Positions 7,880 through 14,937 of a stretch of DNA of 14,938 nucleotides are shown here, piece by piece; the first letter of the stretch is position 1; the number at the start of each line of letters is the position of its first letter. This DNA comes from JBBSVE01 sp038233815. Its GTDB lineage: Bacteria > Pseudomonadota > Alphaproteobacteria > Rhodobacterales > Rhodobacteraceae. The stretch is from contig JBBSVE010000076.1 in the NCBI GenBank assembly GCA_038233815.1, forward strand, positions 1-14,938, written 5' to 3'. The position numbers and the translations under genes were made by a program. The notes under the pieces were generated by a model. It searched no databases. It was not told the DNA's origin and saw only the letters and a program-made list of their open reading frames with translations.

Positions 7880-9414
7880 GCCAATGCCTCCTGCCGATCG
7901 TCCTTCGGACTGTAGTCCAGCGCATCGAGCCCCAGATCCTGCGACACGAGCTTGGCCGCGATCTTGGCGCTCTCGAAGATTGTTGGCAGGCCGGAACCGG
8001 GATGCGTGCCGCCGCCGGTGAGATAGACGCCGTCGACATCCTCGAACCTGTTCCGGGGACGCAGATGCAGCATCTGGCCCAGATTATGCGCAAGGTTGAA
8101 GGTGGCGCCCCGGAAGATGCCCATCTGCGCCTCCCAGTCGGCGGGGGTGATCATCCGTTCGGTCCGAATGCGCTTGCGGATATCGTGTCCCGAAAGGCGC
8201 GACACACGGTCGAGCACCTTTTCGCGGTAAGCCGGTGCGATTGCCGCCCAATCGACCTTGCCGCGCAGGTTGCCGGTCGGCACGAGGATATAGAGCGTCG
8301 AATGCCCCTCCGGCGCCAGCGTGGGATCGGTCACGCCGGCATTCTGGACGTAGATCGTGGGCTCCTCGGGTGCCAGACCCTCGTCGATCTCCTGAATGTT
8401 CCTGGCGTAATCGTTGGACAGGAAGATCGTGTGGTGGGCCAGATCGTCGAGCCTGCCTTCGATGCCCAGATAGAGCATGAAGGTCGAACAGGAATATTGC
8501 TTGGAATCGATCTTGCGGTCGGTCCAGCGACGCCGCAGCCGGTCCGGGATCAGCGTTCGGATGGTGGAGGCGAAATCGCCGTTCACCACCACGGCGTCGG
8601 CGGGAATGGTGCCGCGCGCGGTGCGGACCGATGTGGCGCGGCGGCCCTCGAAGCCGATCTCCTCCGCCGGTTCGGACAGGCGGATATCGACGCCCATCTG
8701 GCGGGCGACGCGGGCCATCGCGCGCGGAACCGCATTGCATCCGCCAAGCGGGTGGAACACGCCGTGGCCATATTCCACATGCGCCACGATGGTGAAGAGC
8801 GACGGGCACTTGAACGGCGACATGCCGAGGTATTTCGACTGGAAGCTGAACGCGAGCCGCAGGTCAGAATCGCGAAACCAGCGCCGCAGATGGCCGTCCA
8901 CACTGGCCCAGGGGCGCAGCTTCGGGAACGCGCGCACCATGTCGGCTCGCATGAGGTCGCGCATCCCCAGAAACGGGCGCTGCAGGATCGGCACGAAACT
9001 GTCGAACTTCGCTGCATTGTTCGCAAGATAACGGCGCACGTTGGGCGCGTCGGCGGGCGACAAATGCGCGGCCTCCGCCGTCAGCCGGTCGATGTCGGGC
9101 GTGGCATCGAAGGTTCGCCCGTCGTCGAACTGCAGCCGATACATCGGGTCGAGCCGCTGCATCGGCACCTCGGCATCGAAATCGAAACCCGCCGCGCCAA
9201 AGATCTCGCGCAGCACCTGCGGATAGAGAAAGAAGGTCGGACCGTAGTCGAAGGTGAAGCCGTCCTGCGTGAAGCTCGCGGTGCGACCGCCGACGCGGTC
9301 GCCGCGCTCCAGCACCGTGACCTCCGCCCCGGCGGCGCGCAGCAGGATCGCCGATGCGAGTCCGCCCGGTCCCGCGCCCACGACGACGGCCCGGCGCGGG
9401 GCGCCCGCCTTCAT
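7876..9414 (-). CDS. crtN: CrtI/CrtN-family squalene/dehydrosqualene desaturase (first gene of left arm)
   Basis: A 512-aa FAD-dependent desaturase: VVGAGPGGLASA (11-22), LERGDRVGGRT (35-45), FDYGPTFFLYP (55-65) and the C-terminal GVYLTGGGTHPGSGLP. This is the general CrtI/CrtN architecture and length. Next to hpnCDE, the likely substrate is squalene or dehydrosqualene rather than C40 phytoene, giving diapo-carotenoids. ATG 9414 is chosen because GGAGG lies 5 bases upstream; an in-frame GTG at 9429 would add five residues with no better site. It heads the left operon, facing the shared control region. The symbol rests on context; the substrate and number of desaturation steps are inferred. 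Confidence 0.87.
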   Translation of the reverse strand: MKAGAPRRAVVVGAGPGGLASAILLRAAGAEVTVLERGDRVGGRTASFTQDGFTFDYGPTFFLYPQVLREIFGAAGFDFDAEVPMQRLDPMYRLQFDDGRTFDATPDIDRLTAEAAHLSPADAPNVRRYLANNAAKFDSFVPILQRPFLGMRDLMRADMVRAFPKLRPWASVDGHLRRWFRDSDLRLAFSFQSKYLGMSPFKCPSLFTIVAHVEYGHGVFHPLGGCNAVPRAMARVARQMGVDIRLSEPAEEIGFEGRRATSVRTARGTIPADAVVVNGDFASTIRTLIPDRLRRRWTDRKIDSKQYSCSTFMLYLGIEGRLDDLAHHTIFLSNDYARNIQEIDEGLAPEEPTIYVQNAGVTDPTLAPEGHSTLYILVPTGNLRGKVDWAAIAPAYREKVLDRVSRLSGHDIRKRIRTERMITPADWEAQMGIFRGATFNLAHNLGQMLHLRPRNRFEDVDGVYLTGGGTHPGSGLPTIFESAKIAAKLVSQDLGLDALDYSPKDDRQEALA

Positions 9415-9647
9415 GCCGCCCTCCGGCACCGCATGCGCGGCAGCGGTGTGTCTCTGGTGATTGCAGCGTGATGCATGGTCCGGACCCTTTCCCGGTCGAT
9501 GATTGGACCTAGAACGACTGTCAAGTCAGAATGACTGTCAAGCCGGTTCGGGTGGCTGTAGACTGCGGCTGCAGCGGGCCATCCGGGTCGCGCTCCAAAG
9601 CTAGGACAGTGTCCGGGAATGTCACGGTCAACATGACGGGAGCACGG
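9415..9647. promoter_or_regulatory. Divergent control region between crtN-like operon and hpnCDE
   Basis: This 233-bp space separates the start codons of the two arms. On the minus strand TTGACA occurs twice (9541-9536 and 9524-9519), a consensus -35 for the crtN arm. No strong -10 follows; the best is AATCAT with a short 14-bp spacer. ACTGTC/GACAGT occurs at 9517-9522, 9534-9539 and 9605-9610. There are short palindromes: GGTCCGGACC (9477-9486), TGACTGTCA (9532-9540) and GGACAGTGTCC (9604-9614). I found no TGT-N12-ACA site of the PpsR/CrtJ type. A shared regulator is plausible, but none is encoded in the window. Confidence 0.5.
9516..9542. repeat. Two direct copies of GACTGTCAAG, 17-bp period
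   Basis: Exact 10-bp copies lie at 9516-9525 and 9533-9542. Read on the minus strand each begins CTTGACAGTC and contains a consensus -35 hexamer. The second copy is extended to the odd palindrome TGAC-T-GTCA. A third related half-site sits at 9604-9614. This may be a pair of operator sites or tandem promoter elements for the crtN arm. Confidence 0.5.
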
Positions 9648-10448
9648 ATGCTCGCACGATTGCCCCAGCGCGACGCGGTCCCGACCCGGACCGCGGGGAC
9701 GGAGAATTTTCCCGTGCTCACCCGTCTCGTCGCACCGCGTTTGCGCCACCGGGTTGCCGCCTTCTACCGCTTTGCCCGCGCCGCCGACGATGTGGCCGAC
9801 GACCCCCGGATGGAGGCGTCGCAAAAGCTCGCCGCGCTTGATGCGATGGAGGCAGGTCTGCACGATGCGTTGGGCGCCGACGCGGGCCAGGCCCGTGCGC
9901 TTCTGGGCGCGTTCCGTCAGGATGCGCGCGGTGCGATCTACCGGACATGGGCCGATCTTCACGCTTATTGCGCGATGTCGGCGGTGCCCGTGGGTCGTTT
10001 CCTGCTGGCCCTCTACGGTGAGGAGGCGACGCTACGCCGGGAGGCCGACCCGCTGTGCGCGGCGCTTCAGGTCCTGAACCATTTGCAGGACCTGCGGGAG
10101 GATCGGATCGGCCTTGGACGGGTCTATCTGCCGCACGACTGGATCGCGGAGGCCGGGGCGGACCCTGCGGACCTTGGCCGGACGGCACTGACGCCGGGGC
10201 TGAGGGTGGTCGTGGACCGGGCGCTCGATGCCTGTGGCGGATACCTCGACCGGGCGGAGACGTTGCCGCGCCGGATCCGCAGTCCGGGTCTGCGCGGTCA
10301 GGCGGCGACGACGCTGTGGCTGGCCCGGCGGCTTGCGGCAAGGCTTCGCAGCACCGATCCGCTGGCGTGCCGCGTTGCCCTGTCGAAGCTGGATTTCGTC
10401 CGCGCGGGTCTTGTCGGTCTGCGCGCCACCCTGCCGGGCGGCCGATGA
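9648..10448 (+). CDS. hpnC: Hydroxysqualene-pathway synthase HpnC (presqualene diphosphate to hydroxysqualene)
   Basis: A 266-aa trans-isoprenyl diphosphate synthase of the squalene/phytoene synthase fold. In the HpnCDE route HpnC converts presqualene diphosphate to hydroxysqualene. It has the N-terminal family hallmark GTENFPV (17-23), the first Asp-rich motif ADDVADD (46-52), and the second QDLRED (147-152) followed by GRVYLP. The early motif DDVADD distinguishes it from HpnD (DDIVD). ATG 9648 is chosen for GGGAG 5 bases upstream; ATG 9633 and ATG 9531 are open alternatives but have poorer sites and a non-conserved extension. It overlaps hpnD by ATGA. Confidence 0.92.
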   Translation: MLARLPQRDAVPTRTAGTENFPVLTRLVAPRLRHRVAAFYRFARAADDVADDPRMEASQKLAALDAMEAGLHDALGADAGQARALLGAFRQDARGAIYRTWADLHAYCAMSAVPVGRFLLALYGEEATLRREADPLCAALQVLNHLQDLREDRIGLGRVYLPHDWIAEAGADPADLGRTALTPGLRVVVDRALDACGGYLDRAETLPRRIRSPGLRGQAATTLWLARRLAARLRSTDPLACRVALSKLDFVRAGLVGLRATLPGGR

Positions 10449-11329
10449 TCGGCGCGCTTTCGGATAGTCCCCGCGCGGACCGGCGCGAGGTGCGGCGCAT
10501 CGTCGCCCGGTCGGGGTCGTCGTTCGCCTTTGCCATGGCGATCCTGTCGCCCAAGCGCCGGCAGGCGATCCGCGCGGTCTATGCCTTTTGCCGGATCGTC
10601 GACGACATCGTCGATGGCGACGCGGAGGCTCGCACGCCCCCGGCCCGACGCGGCGCAGCACTGGACGCGTGGGAGGAGGAGGCCGTGCGCGCCTCCGGCG
10701 GCCAGCCGCGCACGGCGGTGGGCGCGGAACTGGCCCGCGCCATCGACAGCTTCGATCTGCCGCTGGCCGAGTTTTTGCTGCTGGTCGACGGGATGCGGAT
10801 GGATACCGAACCCGTCGTGGCGCCCTCGGACACCCAGCTTGCCGCCTATATTCGCCGGGTCGCGGGGTCGGTCGGACTGCTCTCCATGCGTTGCTTCGGC
10901 GCCTGGCAGGGCGAGGCGTCGGAGCGGTTTGCCCTGTCACTGGCGCGGGGCTTACAGCTCACCAACATCCTGCGCGACGTGGAGGAGGATGCCGCGCGCG
11001 GTCGCCTCTACCTGCCCATCCATGTCCTTGAGGCGGCGGGCCTGCCGCCGGACCCCCGCACGGTTACCCGCCATCCCGCCCTGCCCCGCGCCCGCGCGCT
11101 ACTGGGGACCGAGGCGCGCGCCGCCTTTGCCGACGCGGCGGTGGAAATCCCGGCCCATTCGCGTGCGCGCCTGCTGCCCGCACTCTTGATGATGGGGCCC
11201 TATGAGCATCTCCTTGCGCGGATGGAGGCCGACTGGACCGCCCCTCCGCCGCCCCGCTCCCGTCTGGGCAAGCTCGTCGATGGCACGCGGCGCGTCGCCA
11301 TGGGCGCGTCGATGAGCGGCGGGCGCTGA
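10445..11329 (+). CDS. hpnD: Presqualene diphosphate synthase HpnD
   Basis: A 294-aa squalene/phytoene-synthase-family enzyme that condenses two farnesyl diphosphates to presqualene diphosphate. Seen are SFAFAMAILSPKRRQA (26-41), CRIVDDIVD with the first Asp-rich motif at 53-57, YIRRVAGSVGLLSMRCFG (135-152), and TNILRDVEEDAARGRLYLP with the second motif at 177-182. ATG 10445 overlaps the hpnC stop (ATGA), so the two synthases are translationally coupled. The typical HpnD length and both motifs suggest an active enzyme. A C40 phytoene synthase (CrtB) is a fold relative, but the adjacent HpnC and HpnE make HpnD much more likely. Confidence 0.93.
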   Translation: MIGALSDSPRADRREVRRIVARSGSSFAFAMAILSPKRRQAIRAVYAFCRIVDDIVDGDAEARTPPARRGAALDAWEEEAVRASGGQPRTAVGAELARAIDSFDLPLAEFLLLVDGMRMDTEPVVAPSDTQLAAYIRRVAGSVGLLSMRCFGAWQGEASERFALSLARGLQLTNILRDVEEDAARGRLYLPIHVLEAAGLPPDPRTVTRHPALPRARALLGTEARAAFADAAVEIPAHSRARLLPALLMMGPYEHLLARMEADWTAPPPPRSRLGKLVDGTRRVAMGASMSGGR

Positions 11330-11330
11330 T

Positions 11331-12596
11331 CTGGGGGGGCGCGCCGTCATCGTGGGTGCGGGGCTCGCGGGCCTCGTCGCGGCCGAGGCGCTGTCGGCGG
11401 CGGGGCGCGAGGTGCGGCTGCTGGAAGCATCGGCCTCGCCGGGCGGGCGCTGCCAGTCGCGCGACGATGCGGTGCTCGGGCGGCGGATCGACAATGGCAA
11501 CCATCTGATCCTGACCGCGAACCGCGCCGTGCTGGGCTGGGCGGACCGGACCGGAGGCCGCGCCGCGCTGGAGGTCATGGCGGAGGCGGCGTTTCCGTTC
11601 CTCGACCTCGCCTGTGGGCGGCGCTGGACGCTGCGGATGGCGCCGCATCCGCTGGGGGCCGTGGCCGCCGCCGCCCGCCCGCCCGGCGTGACGCTGGGGC
11701 GCGTGTGCCGGCAAGGGCTGCGCTTGGCACTGGCCGGACGCGGGCGGACGGTGGCTGCGGTCCTGCCCGACCGGGGACCGCTCTGGCGCGGGTTCTGGGA
11801 CCCGATGACGCGCGCGGTCCTGAATGCCGCACCCGAGGCCGCCGATGCCGGCCTGATGCGGGCGGTGATGCTGCGCAGCTTTGCGCGCGGCGCGGTGGCC
11901 TGCCGTCCAGTGCTTGCGCCCCACGGCCTCGGTGCTGCGCTGATCGAGCCTGCGGTGGCCCTTCTGGCGCGGCGTGGCGTAGCACCGGACCGTCGCAGCC
12001 CGGTGCAAGGGATCGAGGTGGAGGGCGCACACGTCACCGCGCTCCACCTCCGGGACGGCCCCATGCCCATCGGCCCCGAGGATGCGGTCGTGCTGGCCCT
12101 GCCGCCGCAGGCGCTCACGCGGCTGCTTCCCGACATCGCGCTGCCCGGTCCGGGCCTGTCCATCGCCAACGCGCATTTCCTGCTGCCGCAGAGTGGCCTG
12201 CCACCGATCCTGGCACTTCTGGGCGGAGCCGCGCAATGGATCTTCCGGCGCGGCGACGTGGTGTCCGTCACCGTGTCCGCGATGGAGGCCTCGCCCATTG
12301 CCGGACTGGATCGGGAGGCGGCGCTGGCCGCACTCTGGGCCGATGTGGCGCAGGCGGTGCGCGCGCATGGCGGCGCCGTGCCGGACCATATGCCGCCCGC
12401 GCGCTTTTTGCGGGAGCGGGCCGCGACCTTCGACCAGTCGCCCGACGGCGTGGCGCTTCGCCCCGGGACGCGGACGCGCTGGCGCAATCTCGTGCTGGCG
12501 GGGGACCATGTCGCGACCGGCCTGCCCGCGACGCTGGAAGGCGCGGTCCTGTCAGGGGAGCGGGCCGCCCGGATGCTCCTCCAGATCGGGGTATAG
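11331..12596 (+). CDS. hpnE: Hydroxysqualene dehydroxylase HpnE (squalene-forming flavoprotein)
   Basis: FAD-dependent amine-oxidase/desaturase-superfamily enzyme that reduces hydroxysqualene to squalene. The product would be 421 aa with VIVGAGLAGL (6-15), Glu32, PGGRC (37-41), DNGNH (54-58), and a C-terminal LAGDHVATGLPATLEGAV block near 389-406. The start is odd. The in-frame TGA at 11313-11315 leaves only CTG 11331, ATC 11349 and GTG 11352. GTG would delete the first beta strand of the FAD fold (leaving MGAGLAGL), while CTG, just after the hpnD stop, keeps it; CTG is used here. A run of seven G (11333-11339) adjoins the start, so a sequencing error is possible. The 3' end overlaps the convergent membrane-protein gene by 45 bp. 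Confidence 0.88.
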   Translation: MGGRAVIVGAGLAGLVAAEALSAAGREVRLLEASASPGGRCQSRDDAVLGRRIDNGNHLILTANRAVLGWADRTGGRAALEVMAEAAFPFLDLACGRRWTLRMAPHPLGAVAAAARPPGVTLGRVCRQGLRLALAGRGRTVAAVLPDRGPLWRGFWDPMTRAVLNAAPEAADAGLMRAVMLRSFARGAVACRPVLAPHGLGAALIEPAVALLARRGVAPDRRSPVQGIEVEGAHVTALHLRDGPMPIGPEDAVVLALPPQALTRLLPDIALPGPGLSIANAHFLLPQSGLPPILALLGGAAQWIFRRGDVVSVTVSAMEASPIAGLDREAALAALWADVAQAVRAHGGAVPDHMPPARFLRERAATFDQSPDGVALRPGTRTRWRNLVLAGDHVATGLPATLEGAVLSGERAARMLLQIGV

Positions 12597-13250
12597 CGCG
12601 GGGTTTGCCGCCATGAAGCGCCCAAGCAGTCCCGCGAGCGGCCAGCGCGCGCCCCGCGCGATCCGGGCATGCCCTGCCACCGCGCCGACAACCGCGCCGA
12701 TCAGGTTCGACAGCTCGTCCCCCATCGTGTCGGGCAGACCGGACCGCTGGGCGTGGGTGCCAAAGAGGGCGTCGATGGAAAACTCGAACAGCTCCCACAT
12801 GGCGCCCACCATCATCGCGAACCCGACCGCGAGGATCGCCAGCACCCGCAGCGGCACCTTCGCCGGCCGCGCCCCCCCCGTCGCCGTCATCCCCAGCGCC
12901 ATGCCCATGACCGCAAGCACCGCCCCCGCAGTGGTGTGGAGCCCCACGTCCCACCAGAACGAGGTAGTATAGAGCCCGCCGAGTTCCCCCGCGAGCAGAG
13001 CCGCCGCGTTGAAGATCAGGATGCCGGTGCAGACACCGGTCGGAAATACCATGTCCGACGCGGCCGTGTAGGCCTTGGGCAATAGTGCAAGCCCCATGCA
13101 CGCCGCCGACACCGACGCCAGTTGCCAGTCCCCGCGCAGCGCACCCCAGCAGGCGATGACTGCGACCCCTCCCCATGAGATCCCGCCCAGAACCCGGCCT
13201 GTTGAAAAACGTCTGCCGCGTCCCTCCGGTGCATCGAGGGCTTGTGTCAC
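12552..13250 (-). CDS. YjdF/DUF2238-type integral membrane protein
   Basis: A 232-aa protein with about six hydrophobic segments (near 18-38, 44-58, 69-88, 102-121, 132-151, 180-193). Conserved polar motifs lie between or within them: WWDVGLH (99-105), WELFE (152-156), Asp160 and GLPDTMGDE (171-179). These fit the DUF2238 family, whose function is unknown; clustered acidic and His residues suggest metal or lipid-head-group chemistry, but that is speculation. GTG 13250 is chosen because GGAG lies 6 bases upstream and the codon forms a GTGA overlap with the preceding small ORF. The frame is open to 13517, but the extra stretch is Arg/Pro-rich and uncharacteristic. A link to pigment synthesis is not shown. 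Confidence 0.72.
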   Translation of the reverse strand: MTQALDAPEGRGRRFSTGRVLGGISWGGVAVIACWGALRGDWQLASVSAACMGLALLPKAYTAASDMVFPTGVCTGILIFNAAALLAGELGGLYTTSFWWDVGLHTTAGAVLAVMGMALGMTATGGARPAKVPLRVLAILAVGFAMMVGAMWELFEFSIDALFGTHAQRSGLPDTMGDELSNLIGAVVGAVAGHARIARGARWPLAGLLGRFMAANPALYPDLEEHPGGPLP

Positions 13251-13495
13251 CGGGCGCTCCCCAGGAACGCGGGGAGATCCCGCCGGATGTCCGCCCCGCC
13301 GCCCCCGTCCGAAATCCTGAGCCTGATGATGCCGGACACGAGCTTCCCTCCGAATACCGTCCCCCGCGCGGACACGATCTCGCCAGCATATCTGACCCGG
13401 GGCAGTCCGTCGACAAGGCGGAGGCGCTGTTCCGGCGCGGCCTGTTCGACCTTGGCGTGCGAACCCTGCGAACTGATCCCGCTCAGGGTGTGCAT
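13247..13495 (-). CDS. Small unrecognised protein, 82 aa, coupled to the DUF2238 gene
   Basis: I do not recognise the product. Codon third positions are mostly G/C as in neighbouring genes, and the frame stops in a GTGA overlap with the downstream membrane-protein start, which argues for a real gene. The sequence is soluble-looking, with beta-type alternation (RYAGEIVSARGTVFGG, then KLVSGIIRLRIS) and no membrane segment. ATG 13495 has only a distant purine-rich site. The frame stays open without an ATG up to a TAG just inside the transporter gene and reads plausibly there (WDRPVLARWGGNFKG), so this may be the 3' remnant of a longer gene or use a non-ATG start. Confidence 0.45.
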   Translation of the reverse strand: MHTLSGISSQGSHAKVEQAAPEQRLRLVDGLPRVRYAGEIVSARGTVFGGKLVSGIIRLRISDGGGGADIRRDLPAFLGSAR

Positions 13496-13555
13496 GCCCT
13501 TGAAGTTCCCGCCCCACCGGGCCAGAACGGGACGATCCCAGATCAGAGCCGCCCG

Positions 13556-14518
13556 ATGCCCCTACCCAGTTCTTCTGCGCGCGGCGCGCTGACAGCCCTC
13601 GGCTCGTTCGCGATCTACTCCACCCATGACGTGATCGTGAAGTTTCTGGGCCAGCATTACGCGCCGTTCCAGATCATCTTCTTCTCGGTGCTCCTCGGGT
13701 TCCCGCTCGTCACCATGCTGCTGATCCGGGACCGGACCGACGGCAACCTGCGTCCGCGCCATCCGTGGTGGACGGCGGTCCGCACCACCGCCGCCGTCGC
13801 CACGGGCGTGTGCGCTTTCTACGCCTTTTCCGTTCTGCCGATGGCCGACACCTACGCATTCCTTTTTGCCAGCCCGCTTATCATCACGCTCCTCGCGATT
13901 CCGATCCTGGGGGAGAAGGTGGGCATCCGGCGCGGCATCGCCATCGTCGTGGGGCTGGTGGGTGTGCTCGTCGTGCTCCGCCCCGGGGGCGGCCATCTGG
14001 GACTCGGCCATTTCGCGGCGCTGGCGGCGGCCTGCACCTCCTCGCTAGCCTCGGTGATCGTGCGCAAGATCGGCAAGGACGAACGCGCGGCGGTGTTGCT
14101 GCTCTATCCGATGCTGGCCAATTTCGTCGTGATGGGGGCGGCGCTGCCGTTCGTCTACCGTCCGATGCCGGCGCTGCATCTGGGAATGCTGGGCGTGATC
14201 GCGCTCTTCAGCTTCTGCGCCACGCTCTGCATCATCTCCGCCTACAGGCAGGCGGAGGCGATCATCGTGGCACCCATGCAATACAGCCAGATGCTTTGGG
14301 CGCTGGTCTACGGCGCGCTCATCTTCCACGAGATGCCGGACGCCACCACGCTCATCGGGGCCACCATCATCATTGCAAGCGGGGTCTATATCGTGCTGCG
14401 TGAAGGCCGGGCGAAATCCTCCATCAGCCCGGTGCTGGAGGCCCGGTCCCGCCCCGACACCGGCACCATGCCCCGGATCAGCGTGATGCTGCGACGGGGT
14501 GGCACGGCGTCCCGCTAG
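13556..14518 (+). CDS. EamA-family (DMT superfamily) transporter
   Basis: A 320-aa inner-membrane protein with about ten hydrophobic helices in two EamA repeats (roughly 10-140 and 155-285). Typical marks are the STHDVIVKFLG helix, TGVCAFYAFSVLPMADTYA in the first repeat with ILGEKVG following, and AYRQAEAIIVAPMQYSQMLWA in the second repeat followed by a 'FHEMPDATTLIGATII' block. A hydrophilic tail of about 35 residues ends the protein. These carriers export or exchange small metabolites, but the substrate cannot be predicted. ATG 13556 fits the family N-terminus, though its ribosome binding site is weak; the frame extends upstream to 13175 without coding character. It is divergent from the 82-aa ORF across 60 bp and has no evident link to the carotenoid cluster. 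Confidence 0.9.
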   Translation: MPLPSSSARGALTALGSFAIYSTHDVIVKFLGQHYAPFQIIFFSVLLGFPLVTMLLIRDRTDGNLRPRHPWWTAVRTTAAVATGVCAFYAFSVLPMADTYAFLFASPLIITLLAIPILGEKVGIRRGIAIVVGLVGVLVVLRPGGGHLGLGHFAALAAACTSSLASVIVRKIGKDERAAVLLLYPMLANFVVMGAALPFVYRPMPALHLGMLGVIALFSFCATLCIISAYRQAEAIIVAPMQYSQMLWALVYGALIFHEMPDATTLIGATIIIASGVYIVLREGRAKSSISPVLEARSRPDTGTMPRISVMLRRGGTASR

Positions 14519-14536
14519 AGGACCCCACGGCCCCTC

Positions 14537-14565
14537 TTGCAAAGCCCGCCCCGACCCGCTACCCC
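14537..14565 (+). promoter_or_regulatory. Possible sigma70-type promoter of tRNA-Pro
   Basis: TTGCAA (14537-14542) and TACCCC (14560-14565) are separated by exactly 17 bp. They place a start site about 6 bases before the mature tRNA. The -10 element is poor by E. coli standards but starts with TA. No other promoter-like pair is visible between the transporter stop and the tRNA. Confidence 0.35.
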
Positions 14566-14577
14566 CCAGCTCACGGT

Positions 14578-14654
14578 CGGAGCGTAGCGCAGTCTGGTAG
14601 CGCACCTGCTTCGGGAGCAGGGGGTCGGAGGTTCGAATCCTCTCGCTCCGACCA
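14578..14654 (+). tRNA. tRNA-Pro (anticodon CGG)
   Basis: A 77-nt cloverleaf. The acceptor stem CGGAGCG pairs with CGCTCCG, the anticodon stem CCTGC pairs with GCAGG around loop TTCGGGA (anticodon CGG), and the T arm carries GGTTCGAATCC. The 3' CCA is encoded. It reads proline CCG codons, which are frequent in this GC-rich genome. The sequence directly after it is AT-rich and bounded by a transposase remnant, so this gene may mark an insertion site. Confidence 0.97.
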
Positions 14655-14853
14655 TCCCGATTTATCTTTTTAATTACCCGATTTAGCTTTGTAACTTAAT
14701 GACTTACTCGATCATGGACCGCCGTGTGCTTCAGTTTCAGGAGTGTTCCACACGCTGTTTCAGGCCAGTCCCGACGATGACGATGCGCGGAACAGCCATA
14801 CGCTGGAGACACATCACTTTGTCGGCAGCCAGTGGAGCGCCTAGCAACTGTGT
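14655..14853. other. AT-richer spacer between tRNA-Pro and transposase end, no gene seen
   Basis: Composition changes abruptly from very GC-rich to AT-rich at 14655, most strongly to about 14700. I see no credible gene here. The T-rich stretch at 14661-14670 directly follows the tRNA and could help end its transcription. The rightward part may be the non-coding end of the IS110-type element, but I could not define its boundary. Confidence 0.5.
14656..14690. repeat. Imperfect 14-bp direct repeat just 3' of the tRNA
   Basis: CCCGATTTATCTTT (14656-14669) and CCCGATTTAGCTTT (14677-14690) match at 13 of 14 positions, with a 21-bp period. They begin 2 bp after the encoded CCA. Such paired repeats beside a tRNA can be integrase or transposase sites, but no att duplication can be tested inside this window. 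Confidence 0.5.
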
Positions 14854-14937
14854 TTACGTGACCGGGTTTTGTTGCCATGGGACGCCCGTTTTCAGGATCG
14901 CGTTTGCGATGGTGACCAGTCTGCGGGCAATGGCGAT
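14854..14937 (-). mobile_element. 3' end of an IS110-family-like transposase gene, cut by window edge
   Basis: On the minus strand, reading from the window edge, 27 codons end in TAA (14856-14854) and contain IAIARRLVTIANAIL followed by KTGVPW. This closely resembles the C-terminal tail of IS110/IS1111-family (DEDD) transposases, in which a (V/I)AxxRxLxxxxNAxLxxxxPW pattern precedes the stop. Only the tail is visible, so completeness, activity and element ends are unknown. The gene reads toward the tRNA. Confidence 0.65.

Noticed and set aside
8002..9471. 489-codon plus-strand open frame antisense to the first crtN-like gene
   Set aside because: A reverse-frame shadow of a strongly supported flavoenzyme, with no coherent domain or plausible start context.
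9415..9647. PpsR/CrtJ binding sites (TGT-N12-ACA)
   Set aside because: I checked each TGT in the divergent region and none has ACA at the required spacing.
10445..11329. Reading hpnD as a C40 phytoene synthase (crtB)
   Set aside because: Same fold, but the HpnC and HpnE partners, the VAGSVGLLSMRCFG context and the lack of other C40 genes fit HpnD better.
11064..12691. Long minus-strand open frames antisense to hpnE
   Set aside because: Arg/Ala/Pro-rich translations without motifs; HpnE motifs are on the plus strand.
14696..14878. 60-codon minus-strand open frame at the right end
   Set aside because: It overlaps the transposase tail in another frame, has no ribosome binding site, and its Cys/His/Arg-rich content looks non-coding.
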